Assembly: GCA_910575565.1 (NCBI GenBank)
Contig: CAJTFL010000001.1
Span: 62,001-126,000 of the forward strand
Source of the DNA: Lachnospiraceae bacterium
GTDB taxonomy: Bacteria; Bacillota; Clostridia; Lachnospirales; Lachnospiraceae
Direction of reading: 5' to 3'
DNA length: 64,000 nucleotides
Shown here: positions 39,110 to 47,611 of the stretch, one piece after another
Layout: each line of letters opens with the position of its first letter
How positions within the stretch are numbered: position 1 is the stretch's first letter
Program-made: the position numbers and the translations under genes
Notes under the pieces: generated by a model
What the model was told of the DNA's origin: nothing
The model's database searches: none
Seen by the model: only the letters and a program-made list of their open reading frames with translations

Positions 39110-40288
39110 ATGAACGAATTCGCATTAAAGTATGGCTGCAACCCGAACCAGAAGCCGTCCAGGATTTTGATGAAGGATGAGAAGGATCTGCCCATTACGG
39201 TTTTAAGCGGCCGCCCGGGCTACATTAATTTCCTGGATGCCTTTAACGGCTGGCAATTGGTAAAGGAGTTAAAGGAAGCCGCAGGCCTTCCGGCAGCCGC
39301 TTCTTTTAAGCACGTATCCCCCGCAGGGGCGGCGGTGGGCCTTCCCTTAGACGAGGTGCTGAAAAAAATTTACTGGGTGGACGATATGGGAGAGCTGTCC
39401 CCCTTAGCCTGCGCTTACGCCAGGGCCAGGGGCGCGGACAGGATGTCTTCCTTCGGTGATTTTATTGCTCTGTCGGATGTGTGTGACGTTTCCACGGCAA
39501 AAATCATTAAGCGGGAGGTTTCCGACGGGGTGATCGCCCCAGGCTACGAGCCGGAGGCATTGGCGATTTTAAAAGAAAAGAAAAACGGCAATTATAACGT
39601 GATCCAGATTGATCCGGCTTACGCACCGGAACCGATTGAGCGCAAGCAGGTGTTTGGGATTGTGTTTGAGCAGGGGCGAAATGATCTGGCCATTAACCGG
39701 CAACTTTTATCCAATGTGGTGACGGCAAATAAGGAGATTCCAGATCCGGCAAAGATCGATCTGATGATTTCCCTGATTACCTTAAAGTATACCCAGTCCA
39801 ATTCCGTCTGCTATGTAAAGGGCGGCCAGGCCATCGGGATCGGCGCCGGGCAGCAGTCCAGGGTGCACTGTACAAGGCTTGCCGGGCAGAAGGCAGATAA
39901 CTGGTTCCTGCGCCAGGCTCCCCAGGTGCTTAATCTATCCTTCGTGGACGGGATCAAGCGGGCAGACCGGGACAATGCCATCGACGTGTACATCGGCGAA
40001 GAGCATATGGATGTGCTGGCAGATGGGGCGTGGGAGAAAATCTTTAAGGAGAAGCCCCCGGTGTTTACCAGGGAGGAAAAGCGGGCCTGGCTGGATCGGA
40101 TGGAGGATGTGGCTCTGGGTTCCGATGCCTTCTTCCCCTTTGGGGACAATATCGAGCGGGCACATAAAAGCGGCGTAAAGTATATCGCCCAGCCAGGCGG
40201 CTCCGTAAGGGATGACCAGGTGATTGAAACCTGCGATAAGTACGGCATGGCCATGGCGTTTACCGGGATCAGGCTGTTCCATCATTGA
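39110..40288 (+). CDS. purH: AICAR transformylase (PurH formyltransferase domain, stand-alone)
   Basis: 392 residues. It transfers a formyl group from 10-formyl-THF to AICAR. The start MNEFALKYGCNPNQKP and the blocks SFKHVSPAGAAVG (catalytic K-H), YTQSNSVCYVKGGQAIGIGAGQQSR and PFGDNIERAHKSGVKYIAQPGGS are those of the AICARFT part of PurH. The IMP cyclohydrolase domain is missing and is supplied by the preceding gene 24 bp upstream. Confidence 0.92.
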   Translation: MNEFALKYGCNPNQKPSRILMKDEKDLPITVLSGRPGYINFLDAFNGWQLVKELKEAAGLPAAASFKHVSPAGAAVGLPLDEVLKKIYWVDDMGELSPLACAYARARGADRMSSFGDFIALSDVCDVSTAKIIKREVSDGVIAPGYEPEALAILKEKKNGNYNVIQIDPAYAPEPIERKQVFGIVFEQGRNDLAINRQLLSNVVTANKEIPDPAKIDLMISLITLKYTQSNSVCYVKGGQAIGIGAGQQSRVHCTRLAGQKADNWFLRQAPQVLNLSFVDGIKRADRDNAIDVYIGEEHMDVLADGAWEKIFKEKPPVFTREEKRAWLDRMEDVALGSDAFFPFGDNIERAHKSGVKYIAQPGGSVRDDQVIETCDKYGMAMAFTGIRLFHH

Positions 40289-40405
40289 TGGTTTAGGCAT
40301 CGGCTCAGGCATGGCGCCGTTAAGACGGCGGTTTCTTCTGCTTTAAGCGGAAAGGCTTTTTGCATTAAGCCGTTAAAAAATCGGGATAAAAAGAATCAAA
40401 TAGGG

Positions 40406-40453
40406 AAAATCAGCAGCTTGCAGGCGGATGTGCAGGCTGCTGATTTTTTTATA
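40406..40453 (+). terminator. Terminator of the purine pair
   Basis: AAAATCAGCAGC and GCTGCTGATTTTTTT pair over about 12 bp and end in a T run. Confidence 0.9.
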
Positions 40454-40458
40454 AGAAT

Positions 40459-40496
40459 TCTTCGGCCAGGGGAACCGCATAAAGGAAAATCGTATT
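40459..40496 (-). repeat. Repeat family B, end fragment
   Basis: CGGCCAGGGGAACCGCATAA and the following AAAGGAAAATCGT match one end of repeat B copy 1 (read from its - strand). Nothing else of the element is visible. The rest of the interval to 40701 is AT-rich promoter-like DNA for the ABC importer. Confidence 0.55.
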
Positions 40497-40701
40497 TTTT
40501 TGCACAAATGTGATAAATATTGCAGGAATGTTATCGAAATTATGCCTTGTTTTTTGTTATATTTTTATACATAATTTAGGGTTTCTGTAAGAATGCAATC
40601 CGTGATGAAGCTTAAAAATGGATGTTTGCACAAAAAGAATCGGAAAAAAGCACAAGAAACCCAAAAAATTACAATATTTTTCATTTAGGAGGAGATTCGA
40701 C

Positions 40702-42003
40702 ATGAAAAAGAAATTACTTGCAGTGACACTTGCGGCCGCCATGACGGCATCCCTTACGGCCTGCGGCGGTTCGGGCGGCGATGGCGGCGACGGCGGCGAC
40801 GGCGGCGCAAAAGCCTCTGACGGGGGGGTATCCATTACTGTTTTTAACTCCAAAATCGAGGTTCAGGCGCAGTTTGAAGAGATGGCAAAAGAGTACAGCG
40901 AAGCTACTGGCGTAGATGTGGAAGTTTACTATTCCAATGATACGGTAGCGGCCCATTTGGCTACAAAATATTCTTCTAATGACCCTTACACCCTTTCCAT
41001 GGTAGATGCTAAGGATGTATATTCCCTGGCGGAAGATCATGCCATCGACTTGACTGGGGAGAAGTGGGTGGAAAAAACCAATTATGCCCTTTCGGTAGGC
41101 GACAAGGTGGTTGGTTTCCCGGTATGCGTGGAAGCTAGGGGATTGATTTATAATGCGGATGCGATTGAAAAGATTACCGGCGAAACCTTTAAGCCGGAAG
41201 ATTACGCTACATTGGATGCGTTCCAGGGACTGTTAGAGCAGCTGGTTGCTGGGGGCATGGAAACGCCTACAGGCATCATGAAGGAGGATTGGTCTTTGGC
41301 CGGACATTTCCTGTCAGAAGTTTATGAGATGCAGGACGATGTGGATGGATTTATCAGCGCCCTTCATGGAGGCACTGCCGATTTGGCGAATAATGCGAAG
41401 TGGAACGGGAAAATGGATTATTTTGACACCATGATGAAGTATAACTACGCGGCAGGTTCTGCTATTGCGGCAGAGCGGGAAGTATCCGAGCAGAAGCTGG
41501 CGGAAGGCGAGATTGCCTTTATGTTCGGAGGCAACTGGGATTGGTCCATGATCAATGCCTATGAGTATTCCGAGAACATGGGCATCATGCCTGTGCCGGA
41601 AAATACTTCTGACGGAACGAATAAGAAGCTGGTAGGCGGCGGTTCCAAATATTTCTTCATTGACTCTTCAGAAAATACTTCTGAGGAACAGCGCCAGGCG
41701 GCCAAGGATTTTCTGAACTGGCTTGTGTTTGATGAGGCTGGCAACTCTTTTCTGACCGAGAAATGCGCTCTTGTTCCAGCTTACAGCAATATTGACGCGG
41801 CAGGGCTTGATCCGCTGTCAATTTCAGTAAAGGTTTACGCAGATGCAGGAAACCTGATCGATAACTATAACTATCTGCCGGATGATCATTTCTCGCTGTG
41901 CGGCGCTGCGTTCCAGAAATATCTGGCCGGGCAGACTGACCGGGCAGGGCTGGCTTCGGAGATTGAGAAGTACTGGTCATCAACCGCTCCTGTAGAACAC
42001 TAG
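40702..42003 (+). CDS. Sugar ABC transporter substrate-binding lipoprotein
   Basis: 433 residues from ATG 40702 (AGGAGGAG upstream). Lipobox LTAC with lipid-modified C20, then a Gly/Asp linker (GGSGGDGGDGGDGGAK). The rest is a family 1 extracellular solute-binding fold, e.g. SITVFNSKIEVQAQFEEMAK and FMFGGNWDWSMIN. It delivers a carbohydrate to the two permeases that follow; the sugar cannot be named from sequence. No ATPase gene is present here, so a shared MsmK/MalK-type ATPase elsewhere is expected. Confidence 0.93.
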   Translation: MKKKLLAVTLAAAMTASLTACGGSGGDGGDGGDGGAKASDGGVSITVFNSKIEVQAQFEEMAKEYSEATGVDVEVYYSNDTVAAHLATKYSSNDPYTLSMVDAKDVYSLAEDHAIDLTGEKWVEKTNYALSVGDKVVGFPVCVEARGLIYNADAIEKITGETFKPEDYATLDAFQGLLEQLVAGGMETPTGIMKEDWSLAGHFLSEVYEMQDDVDGFISALHGGTADLANNAKWNGKMDYFDTMMKYNYAAGSAIAAEREVSEQKLAEGEIAFMFGGNWDWSMINAYEYSENMGIMPVPENTSDGTNKKLVGGGSKYFFIDSSENTSEEQRQAAKDFLNWLVFDEAGNSFLTEKCALVPAYSNIDAAGLDPLSISVKVYADAGNLIDNYNYLPDDHFSLCGAAFQKYLAGQTDRAGLASEIEKYWSSTAPVEH

Positions 42004-42034
42004 AAAAGGGTTAGCAAAGGAGGAACATTCAGCT

Positions 42035-42916
42035 ATGAAGACCAATACCATGTCTTATAAGTGCAAGCAGTTTCTTATGTTTGCCGGAGTGACGACGGCG
42101 GTGTTCTTTGCCGTGGTTATCGTGCCATTTCTCTATGGTATTTATCTGACGCTTACAAGCTGGGACGGCGTGTCAAACCAGAAGCCTTTTGTGGGCCTTG
42201 CCAATTATGCCGCTACTTTTTCTGACGGTGCATATTGGCAGGCGATGGGCAGGACATTCCTGTACTCGGTTATTGCGGTTGTTCTGGTAAACGTGGTAGC
42301 GTTTATCCTGGCGTTCCTGGTGACAAGCGGCGTCAAGGGGCAGAATTTTTTCCGTGCGGGCTTCTTTACGCCAAACTTAATCGGCGGCATCGTGCTTGGT
42401 TATATCTGGAAATTTGTGTTTAACCGTGCGTTTGTAGCGTTGGGCGATACCCTTTCCGTAGGTGCGCTGTCAACTTCCTGGCTGTCAACCACAGGGGGCG
42501 CCATGCTGTGCCTGATTATTGTTTCGGTATGGCAGTATGCCGGTTATATGATGCTGATTTACGTGGCGGGATTTATGAGCGTTTCTGAGGATGTGCTGGA
42601 GGCGGCAAGGATTGACGGATGCACCAATTCCCAATCTATCGTGTATGTTTCCGTGCCGCTTATGGCATCTTCCTTCGTTCAGTGCTTGTTTTTAACCGTA
42701 ACAAGGTGCTTTATGGTTTACGATGTGAACCTTTCTTTGACCAACGGCGAACCTTTTAACAGCTCAGTTATGGCGGCTATGCACGTGTATAACCAGGCCT
42801 TTACTTATAAGAATTTCGGTGTGGGCCAGGCAGAAGCGTTAATTCTGTTTGTGGTATGTGCCATTGTAGGCGTTCTGCAGGTATATGTAGGAAAGAAAGG
42901 GGAGGTATCGGCATAA
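42035..42916 (+). CDS. Sugar ABC permease, MalF type
   Basis: 293 residues with six membrane segments. The EAA loop that docks the ATPase is visible as DVLEAARIDGCTNSQSIVYV. GGAGG precedes the ATG. Its stop codon overlaps the next start by one base. Confidence 0.94.
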   Translation: MKTNTMSYKCKQFLMFAGVTTAVFFAVVIVPFLYGIYLTLTSWDGVSNQKPFVGLANYAATFSDGAYWQAMGRTFLYSVIAVVLVNVVAFILAFLVTSGVKGQNFFRAGFFTPNLIGGIVLGYIWKFVFNRAFVALGDTLSVGALSTSWLSTTGGAMLCLIIVSVWQYAGYMMLIYVAGFMSVSEDVLEAARIDGCTNSQSIVYVSVPLMASSFVQCLFLTVTRCFMVYDVNLSLTNGEPFNSSVMAAMHVYNQAFTYKNFGVGQAEALILFVVCAIVGVLQVYVGKKGEVSA

Positions 42917-43773
42917 TGAATGCGAATGAGAAAGCTGCCCGCAATAAGAAAATCAATCACGCAATTAAAATTATCATCCTGATTGCTTTGTTTATCTGTT
43001 TTATCTTTCCTTTTGTCCTGGTTGTGATTAATGTATTCAAGACAAAAGCGGATATTACTTCGGATCCTTTGGCGCTGGTAGGGGCTCATGGATTTACAAT
43101 AGCTAATTTCCCGGAAGCCATGAAGAAGATGAATTTTGGGCGCTCTTTTTTGAACTCTGCTATTATTACCAGCTGCTCCACAGTGCTTACCATCCTGTTC
43201 TCATCCATGACTGCGTTTGTGATTGTGCGCAATAACTGGAAGGTATGCGGGGCGCTGATGGGAATGATGATTGCTTCCATGGTGATTCCGTTCCAGGTAT
43301 TGATGATCCCTATGGTATCCTTATATGGAGGAATTTTAGGTGTTTTAAACCACAGAGCCACGCTGATTTTTATGCACGTAGGATTTTCGCTGTCCATGGC
43401 GACGTTCATGTTCCATGGCGCAATCAAGACGAATGTCCCCATTGCCCTTGAGGAGGCGGCTACCATTGATGGGTGCACCCGGTGGCAGACTTACTGGCAG
43501 ATTGTATTTCCGCTGCTGAAATCAACCATTGCTACGGTTGCCATCATTGATGCCATGGGCTTTTGGAACGACTACCTCCTTCCAAGCCTGGTGCTGTCAA
43601 AGAAGGAACTGTATACGATCCCTATTGCCACACAGGTATTCTATGGGACGTATTCTACAGATATCGGACTGGTTATGGCGGCGCTGCTGCTGGCTATGCT
43701 GCCAATTCTGATCTTGTATGTGCTGTTGCAGCGCTATATCGTTGAAGGCGTGACATCAGGCGCAGTGAAATAA
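42916..43773 (+). CDS. Sugar ABC permease, MalG type
   Basis: 285 residues from ATG 42916 (overlap TAATG with the MalF-type gene, GGGGAGG upstream). Six membrane segments; EAA loop IALEEAATIDGCTRWQTYWQ. Forms the transmembrane pair with the preceding protein. Confidence 0.94.
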   Translation: MNANEKAARNKKINHAIKIIILIALFICFIFPFVLVVINVFKTKADITSDPLALVGAHGFTIANFPEAMKKMNFGRSFLNSAIITSCSTVLTILFSSMTAFVIVRNNWKVCGALMGMMIASMVIPFQVLMIPMVSLYGGILGVLNHRATLIFMHVGFSLSMATFMFHGAIKTNVPIALEEAATIDGCTRWQTYWQIVFPLLKSTIATVAIIDAMGFWNDYLLPSLVLSKKELYTIPIATQVFYGTYSTDIGLVMAALLLAMLPILILYVLLQRYIVEGVTSGAVK

Positions 43774-43780
43774 TAAGCCG

Positions 43781-43822
43781 CAATGAGACTGGGGATTCCC
43801 CAGTCTCATTGTGCGTTTTTGC
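43781..43822 (+). terminator. Terminator of the ABC importer operon
   Basis: CAATGAGACTGGGG and CCCCAGTCTCATTG pair perfectly over 14 bp with an ATT loop, followed by GTGCGTTTTT. Confidence 0.88.
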
Positions 43823-43858
43823 GAATGGCGCGTCTGAACGGACGGTAGATTTTCGATG
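43815..43858 (+). repeat. Repeat family B, right-end fragment
   Basis: TTTTTGCGAATGGCGCG, then CTGAACGGACGGTAGATTTT, matches the right end of the full B copies. The left part of the element is absent here. Confidence 0.75.
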
Positions 43859-43869
43859 GAACACGTTAT

Positions 43870-44949
43870 TTAGTCAGGTGTATCCGCTGTTGATTCACGG
43901 TAAAGCAGGCTGGTTTCCACATGGACGGTGCGGTAATGCAGGGAGGGCTGTTTGATCCTGGAAATCAACAGGTTTGCCGCACAAATCCCCATGGTTTTGC
44001 TGTGGATGTGGATGGTGGTCAAAGGCGGCGTGACCATCCGGGATTCTGACGTGTCATCAAAACCGCACAGATACAGATTTTCCGGGACGGAAAGCTTCAT
44101 TTTTTTTAGAACCTGCAGAACATCTATGGCGACAAAATCGTTGGCGCAGATAAACACTTGGGGAAGGCGGCTCATGCTGTTGAGCTGTTCGGTTAAGTAT
44201 TCCTGATATTCGGTGGAATCAGGGTTTTTAACGCCTTGCTTATTGCCTAAGATGCAGTATTCCCTCATGGGAGAGAGGCCGGATAAGAGCATGGCGGCTT
44301 GATAGCCCATATACCGCTCAAAGAAGGATTGGCAGTGGAGATGCTCTCCCACGAAGCCGATTTGCTTTTTGTTCCGGCGAGCCATTTCGGCGATGAAGGC
44401 GCAGATGCCGGACTGATTGTCAGGAAGAAGCCGGTCGGCATTCAGCGGACTGGAAATGCAGGATACTGGGGAGTCCACGAAGAGAACCGGAAAACCCAGG
44501 CTGCAGACCATCTGGCCGTAGTCGTGATCAAACAGCTCAAAACATATGATCCCTGCTGTTTTTTCACGGTTGAAGGAATGGGGAAGCTTTAGGCCTTCGA
44601 TTTCGTCTTCCAGGATGCGGTGCATGGTAAGGGTGTAGCCGAAACGAGCCAGTTCTTTTTGGAAGGTGTCTACAATGGTGCAGATAAAGTAAGATTTTCC
44701 CCAAAAAATCGTAGTGAACAGGGCGATTTCACTGGCTTTTAGCGGGAGTGTGGAAAACAATTTTGGTTGGTCAATGTCAGCGGCGGAGAGAAAGGAAAAT
44801 TGCTTGTATCCCATCTCGGCTGCTTTTTTTAATATTTTTTCCCTGGTAGAATCTGCCAGGATGCCAGTATTATTGATCGCCTTGGAAACGGTATTTCGAG
44901 AAATGCCAAGGGCATCAGCGATATCTTGTATAGTGACCTTGTTTGCCAT
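43870..44949 (-). CDS. LacI family transcriptional regulator
   Basis: 359 residues from ATG 44947-44949 (AAAGGAA upstream on the - strand). N-terminal LacI helix-turn-helix VTIQDIADALGISRNTVSKAINN with the hinge ILKKAAEMGYKQ; the remainder is a periplasmic-binding-protein-like sensor domain with FICANDFVAIDVLQ and CGFDDTSESRMVTPPLTTIHI. It converges on the sugar importer operon and is its likely repressor. Confidence 0.92.
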   Translation of the reverse strand: MANKVTIQDIADALGISRNTVSKAINNTGILADSTREKILKKAAEMGYKQFSFLSAADIDQPKLFSTLPLKASEIALFTTIFWGKSYFICTIVDTFQKELARFGYTLTMHRILEDEIEGLKLPHSFNREKTAGIICFELFDHDYGQMVCSLGFPVLFVDSPVSCISSPLNADRLLPDNQSGICAFIAEMARRNKKQIGFVGEHLHCQSFFERYMGYQAAMLLSGLSPMREYCILGNKQGVKNPDSTEYQEYLTEQLNSMSRLPQVFICANDFVAIDVLQVLKKMKLSVPENLYLCGFDDTSESRMVTPPLTTIHIHSKTMGICAANLLISRIKQPSLHYRTVHVETSLLYRESTADTPD

Positions 44950-45074
44950 GAATATGTTCCTTTCCGTTTGATTATGCAAAGTATGGGGCTGTGCGCATCT
45001 TGTTATATTGAACGGCAGATTTACCTGGCGTTCAGTGTAAAACCCCTCGCTGCAAGCAGCGGGGGATTACCTTG

Positions 45075-45127
45075 TGCATTATGTGCATCATCAATAGTAT
45101 TATAATGCACTGTTGAAAATGCGTCAA
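45075..45127 (-). promoter_or_regulatory. lacI-type gene promoter and inverted repeat
   Basis: On the - strand TTGACG (45122-45127) and TATAAT (45100-45105) are separated by 16 bp. GTGCATTAT (45075-45083) and ATAATGCAC (45103-45111) form a 9-bp inverted repeat that covers the -10 box. A separate GC-rich hairpin, CCCCTCGCTGC/GCAGCGGGGG (45044-45066), lies in the leader. Confidence 0.6.
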
Positions 45128-45279
45128 ATATAAAAACGATGCAGAAGAATAAATTTGCTAAAAATTTTATGAATATGGCTGAAAGGATACGGGTTTGCCC
45201 TGGAAAAATTGAGCGGTTCGTCCGCCTAGTGTACCGTCTGCAGACAGGGGCTTTATCCGTGGAAATTAACTGGTAAAAA

Positions 45280-45333
45280 TTCATGCGAGCATGGTTTTCG
45301 TCCATGGGGTTTTCGCTGCCTGAACAGTTTTAG
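45280..45333 (-). repeat. Repeat family B, left-end fragment in reverse
   Basis: AATTCATGCGAGCATGGTTT, then TTCGCTGCCTGAACAG, is the reverse complement of the left end of family B. With the right-end fragment at 43815 it brackets the LacI-type gene. Confidence 0.65.
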
Positions 45334-45375
45334 GTGTTGCATAGTGCAAATATATGTGCAAATAAGAAAATATAA

Positions 45376-45404
45376 TTGACTAAATGTAAAATTAATGGTA
45401 TATT
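45376..45404 (+). promoter_or_regulatory. Promoter of the AraC-type gene
   Basis: TTGACT at 45376-45381, a 17-bp spacer and TATATT at 45399-45404. Upstream, GTGCAAATA occurs twice about ten bases apart (near 45347-45365), a possible activator site. Confidence 0.75.
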
Positions 45405-45494
45405 ATTATGCATAAATATAAAACTGATATTTACATATGAACAACACAACGAAATTGGATTGACAACGTAAGCTTTTTGGTAAGGGGTGTTTGT

Positions 45495-46214
45495 ATGGAA
45501 GTTTCTGGGAACAATGTGCTGGATTATTTTGGTTCAGGCAGCAATATGTTTAATTTTTGGCTGGAGTGCGTGCGCCAGGGCAGGGCGGATATCATTCAGA
45601 ATTACAGAGATGAAAAAGAGAAAAAAGCGGTATGCGACCAGTTGTTTATGGAAGACAGGGCGTATGCCCTGCGGGTATGCATGGTGATTTGGGTAGAAGC
45701 TGTGAAAATTGCGGAGAAGATGAATGTGCCCGACATTGTCATAGACAAGACCTTTGAGGAGTGGATTATCCGCGCCCGGGAAGCATCTACTCCATGGATG
45801 CTGGTAAAGTTAAGTGAAGCGTATTTGATGAATTTTGCCCGGCTTATTGACAAAACAGACAGGGACGATACTTCCCTGCCGATTTTCATAAAATTTCGGA
45901 GGTACATAAAATCCCATATCGGCGAGCCGTTGAATATTGATGATATTGCGGCTGCTTTGCGCATCAGCAGAAGCCATCTTTCCCATACAATCAAAAAGGA
46001 AACCGGAAAAACCGTCCATGCATGGATCTTGGCGGAAAAGATTAATATTGCCCGGCTTATGCTGTCCAGGGATATGCATAATATGAATGAAATATGGAGT
46101 TTTTTGGGTTTTTGCTCCCAAAGCCATTTTGCGAAATGTTTCCGGCAGATTACGGGGTTAACGCCCTCTCAGTTTCGGATGAAGGTTAGCTTGCTGGACA
46201 GCGGCGAAGAGTAG
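45495..46214 (+). CDS. AraC family transcriptional regulator
   Basis: 239 residues from ATG 45495 (AAGGGGTG upstream). The C-terminal 100 residues hold the two AraC helix-turn-helix units: LNIDDIAAALRISRSHLSH and FLGFCSQSHFAKCFRQITG. The N-terminal 140 residues are helical and unlike a cupin, so the signal is unknown. It may control the sugar genes upstream or the uridine phosphorylase gene downstream; neither is shown. Confidence 0.9.
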   Translation: MEVSGNNVLDYFGSGSNMFNFWLECVRQGRADIIQNYRDEKEKKAVCDQLFMEDRAYALRVCMVIWVEAVKIAEKMNVPDIVIDKTFEEWIIRAREASTPWMLVKLSEAYLMNFARLIDKTDRDDTSLPIFIKFRRYIKSHIGEPLNIDDIAAALRISRSHLSHTIKKETGKTVHAWILAEKINIARLMLSRDMHNMNEIWSFLGFCSQSHFAKCFRQITGLTPSQFRMKVSLLDSGEE

Positions 46215-46287
46215 GGAATGGGCGGATTGCCCGAAGTTAAGCCGCTGCCTGCGGTGAACGCGTTAACCTGGCAAAAGGGTGTTCTGG

Positions 46288-46316
46288 TTGACACTGAGAA
46301 ATATCTGTATTACAAT
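46288..46316 (+). promoter_or_regulatory. Promoter of the uridine phosphorylase gene
   Basis: TTGACA at 46288-46293, a 17-bp spacer and TACAAT at 46311-46316. Confidence 0.85.
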
Positions 46317-46361
46317 GAGAAAACAAAATAAGGGGGTCTGCCTGCAAAAGGAGGAGGATTT

Positions 46362-47132
46362 ATGGGGTTAGTGTATGCACAGGGAAACCGGGAATACCAT
46401 ATCGGTGTCGCGCCGGGAGAGGTAGGGCGATATGTAATCCTTCCTGGAGATCCGGGAAGATGCGAGAAGATTGCCGCTTATTTTGAACATCCCAAAAAGG
46501 TGGCTCAGAACCGGGAATATGTGACGTATACCGGGAAGCTTGAGGGGGAGCTGGTCAGCGTTATGTCTACCGGGATCGGCGGCCCTTCCGCGTCCATCGC
46601 CATGGAGGAGCTGGTGCACTGCGGGGCGGATACCTTTGTCCGGGTAGGTACTTCCGGCGGGATGCAGCCGGAGATTTTAGGCGGAGATGTGGTGATCGCT
46701 ACGGGGGCTATCCGGTTCGAGGGAACCAGCAGGGAGTATGCGCCCTTGGAATACCCGGCGGTGGCGGATTATTCCGTGACGGCAGCTTTAAAGGAAAGCG
46801 CCGAAAAGCTTGGGCTGCGCCATCATTTAGGGGTAGTGCAGTGCAAGGATAATTTTTACGGCCAGCACTCCCCAGACACCATGCCGGTGGCTTATGAGCT
46901 GAACCAGAAATGGGATGCCTGGATGAAGTGCGGGGCATTAGCTTCGGAGATGGAATCCGCCGCCTTGTTTATTGTGGCTGGAGTCCGCAGGGTGCGCTGC
47001 GGCAGCGTCCTTTTGGTGGTGGCGAACCAGACCCGCCGCGCCATGGGGCTTTTGGATGAGCAGGTGCATGACACGGAGGCGGCCATCAAGGTAGCGGTGG
47101 AGGCTATCCGGGGGATGATTTTAAATAAATAG
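46362..47132 (+). CDS. udp: Uridine phosphorylase (nucleoside phosphorylase family)
   Basis: 256 residues. It splits uridine with phosphate to uracil and ribose-1-phosphate. [14 protein letters not shown], the phosphate-binding [25 protein letters not shown] and the ribose-binding EMESAALF are typical of the NP-I family, udp branch. AGGAGGA precedes the ATG. The last codons (ILNK) and the TAG stop lie within repeat B copy 2, so the C-terminus may have been reset by that element. Confidence 0.92.
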   Translation: MGLVYAQGNREYHIGVAPGEVGRYVILPGDPGRCEKIAAYFEHPKKVAQNREYVTYTGKLEGELVSVMSTGIGGPSASIAMEELVHCGADTFVRVGTSGGMQPEILGGDVVIATGAIRFEGTSREYAPLEYPAVADYSVTAALKESAEKLGLRHHLGVVQCKDNFYGQHSPDTMPVAYELNQKWDAWMKCGALASEMESAALFIVAGVRRVRCGSVLLVVANQTRRAMGLLDEQVHDTEAAIKVAVEAIRGMILNK

Positions 47133-47300
47133 TTCAGCCAGTCAGAATCGCATGGGTGAAAATCGTGCTCGCACGAATTTTCATCCATCGATTTTGACTG
47201 AGGGAGCGCCTGTCTATGAGCAAAGATAGCTGCGTAAGCAGTGGGGAGTGCCGTAAGGCACGGTTTTGCGAATGGCGCGGGCTGAACGAAGGGTAGATTT
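47118..47300 (+). repeat. Dispersed repeat family B, copy 2
   Basis: Begins ATTTTAAATAAATAGTTCAG, the same left boundary as copy 3. It folds into a long hairpin closed by CAGTCA/TGACTG with CGTGC/GCACG at its tip, then GCTGCG-AAGCAG and GTGCC/GGCAC hairpins, and ends GGCTGAACG...GGTAGATTT. GTTCAGCC near the left and GGCTGAAC near the right are terminal inverted repeats. Confidence 0.87.
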
Positions 47301-47337
47301 ATCTTGTAAAACTTAACAAAATAATCGCGAAAAAAGG

Positions 47338-47520
47338 TTCACTTTTCCTAATTTTGTGGTATAATTTTAAGAAATAAAAGGGAGTAGCTTCCACCAATAT
47401 GTGGATTCTTAAGCGTCAGTACGATGATCCGCTAGGTATGTCCTTGACGGATAGTCCGCTGGGAATTGAAAAAGCAAGACTTTTATTGCAGTGATTGGGC
47501 TGCAGTAAAAGTCTTTTTTT
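47338..47520 (+). ncRNA. Riboswitch resembling yybP-ykoY (Mn2+) with promoter and terminator
   Basis: A promoter (TTCACT 47338-47343, TATAAT 47360-47365) leads into AAAAGGGAGTAGC (47376-47388) and, 85 bases later, AGCAAGACTTTT (47473-47484). These match the yybP-ykoY landmarks: P1 AAAAG/CTTTT, the GGAGTAGC internal loop and GCAAGA. CCAC/GTGG and CGTCA/TGACG hairpins lie between. The 3' strand of P1 is also the 5' arm of a 16-bp terminator, AAGACTTTTATTGCAG (47476-47491)/CTGCAGTAAAAGTCTT (47500-47515) plus T run, so ligand binding should allow read-through. Another metal- or Na+-sensing class is possible. Confidence 0.78.
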
Positions 47521-47611
47521 ACTTAGTTTCTATATGAGTGCTTGGCAAAGGTTGAGTATTGTGCCTGCACAAGCATCTGGAAAGGATTTGTCCAGGGAGA
47601 GGAGGAAATGT

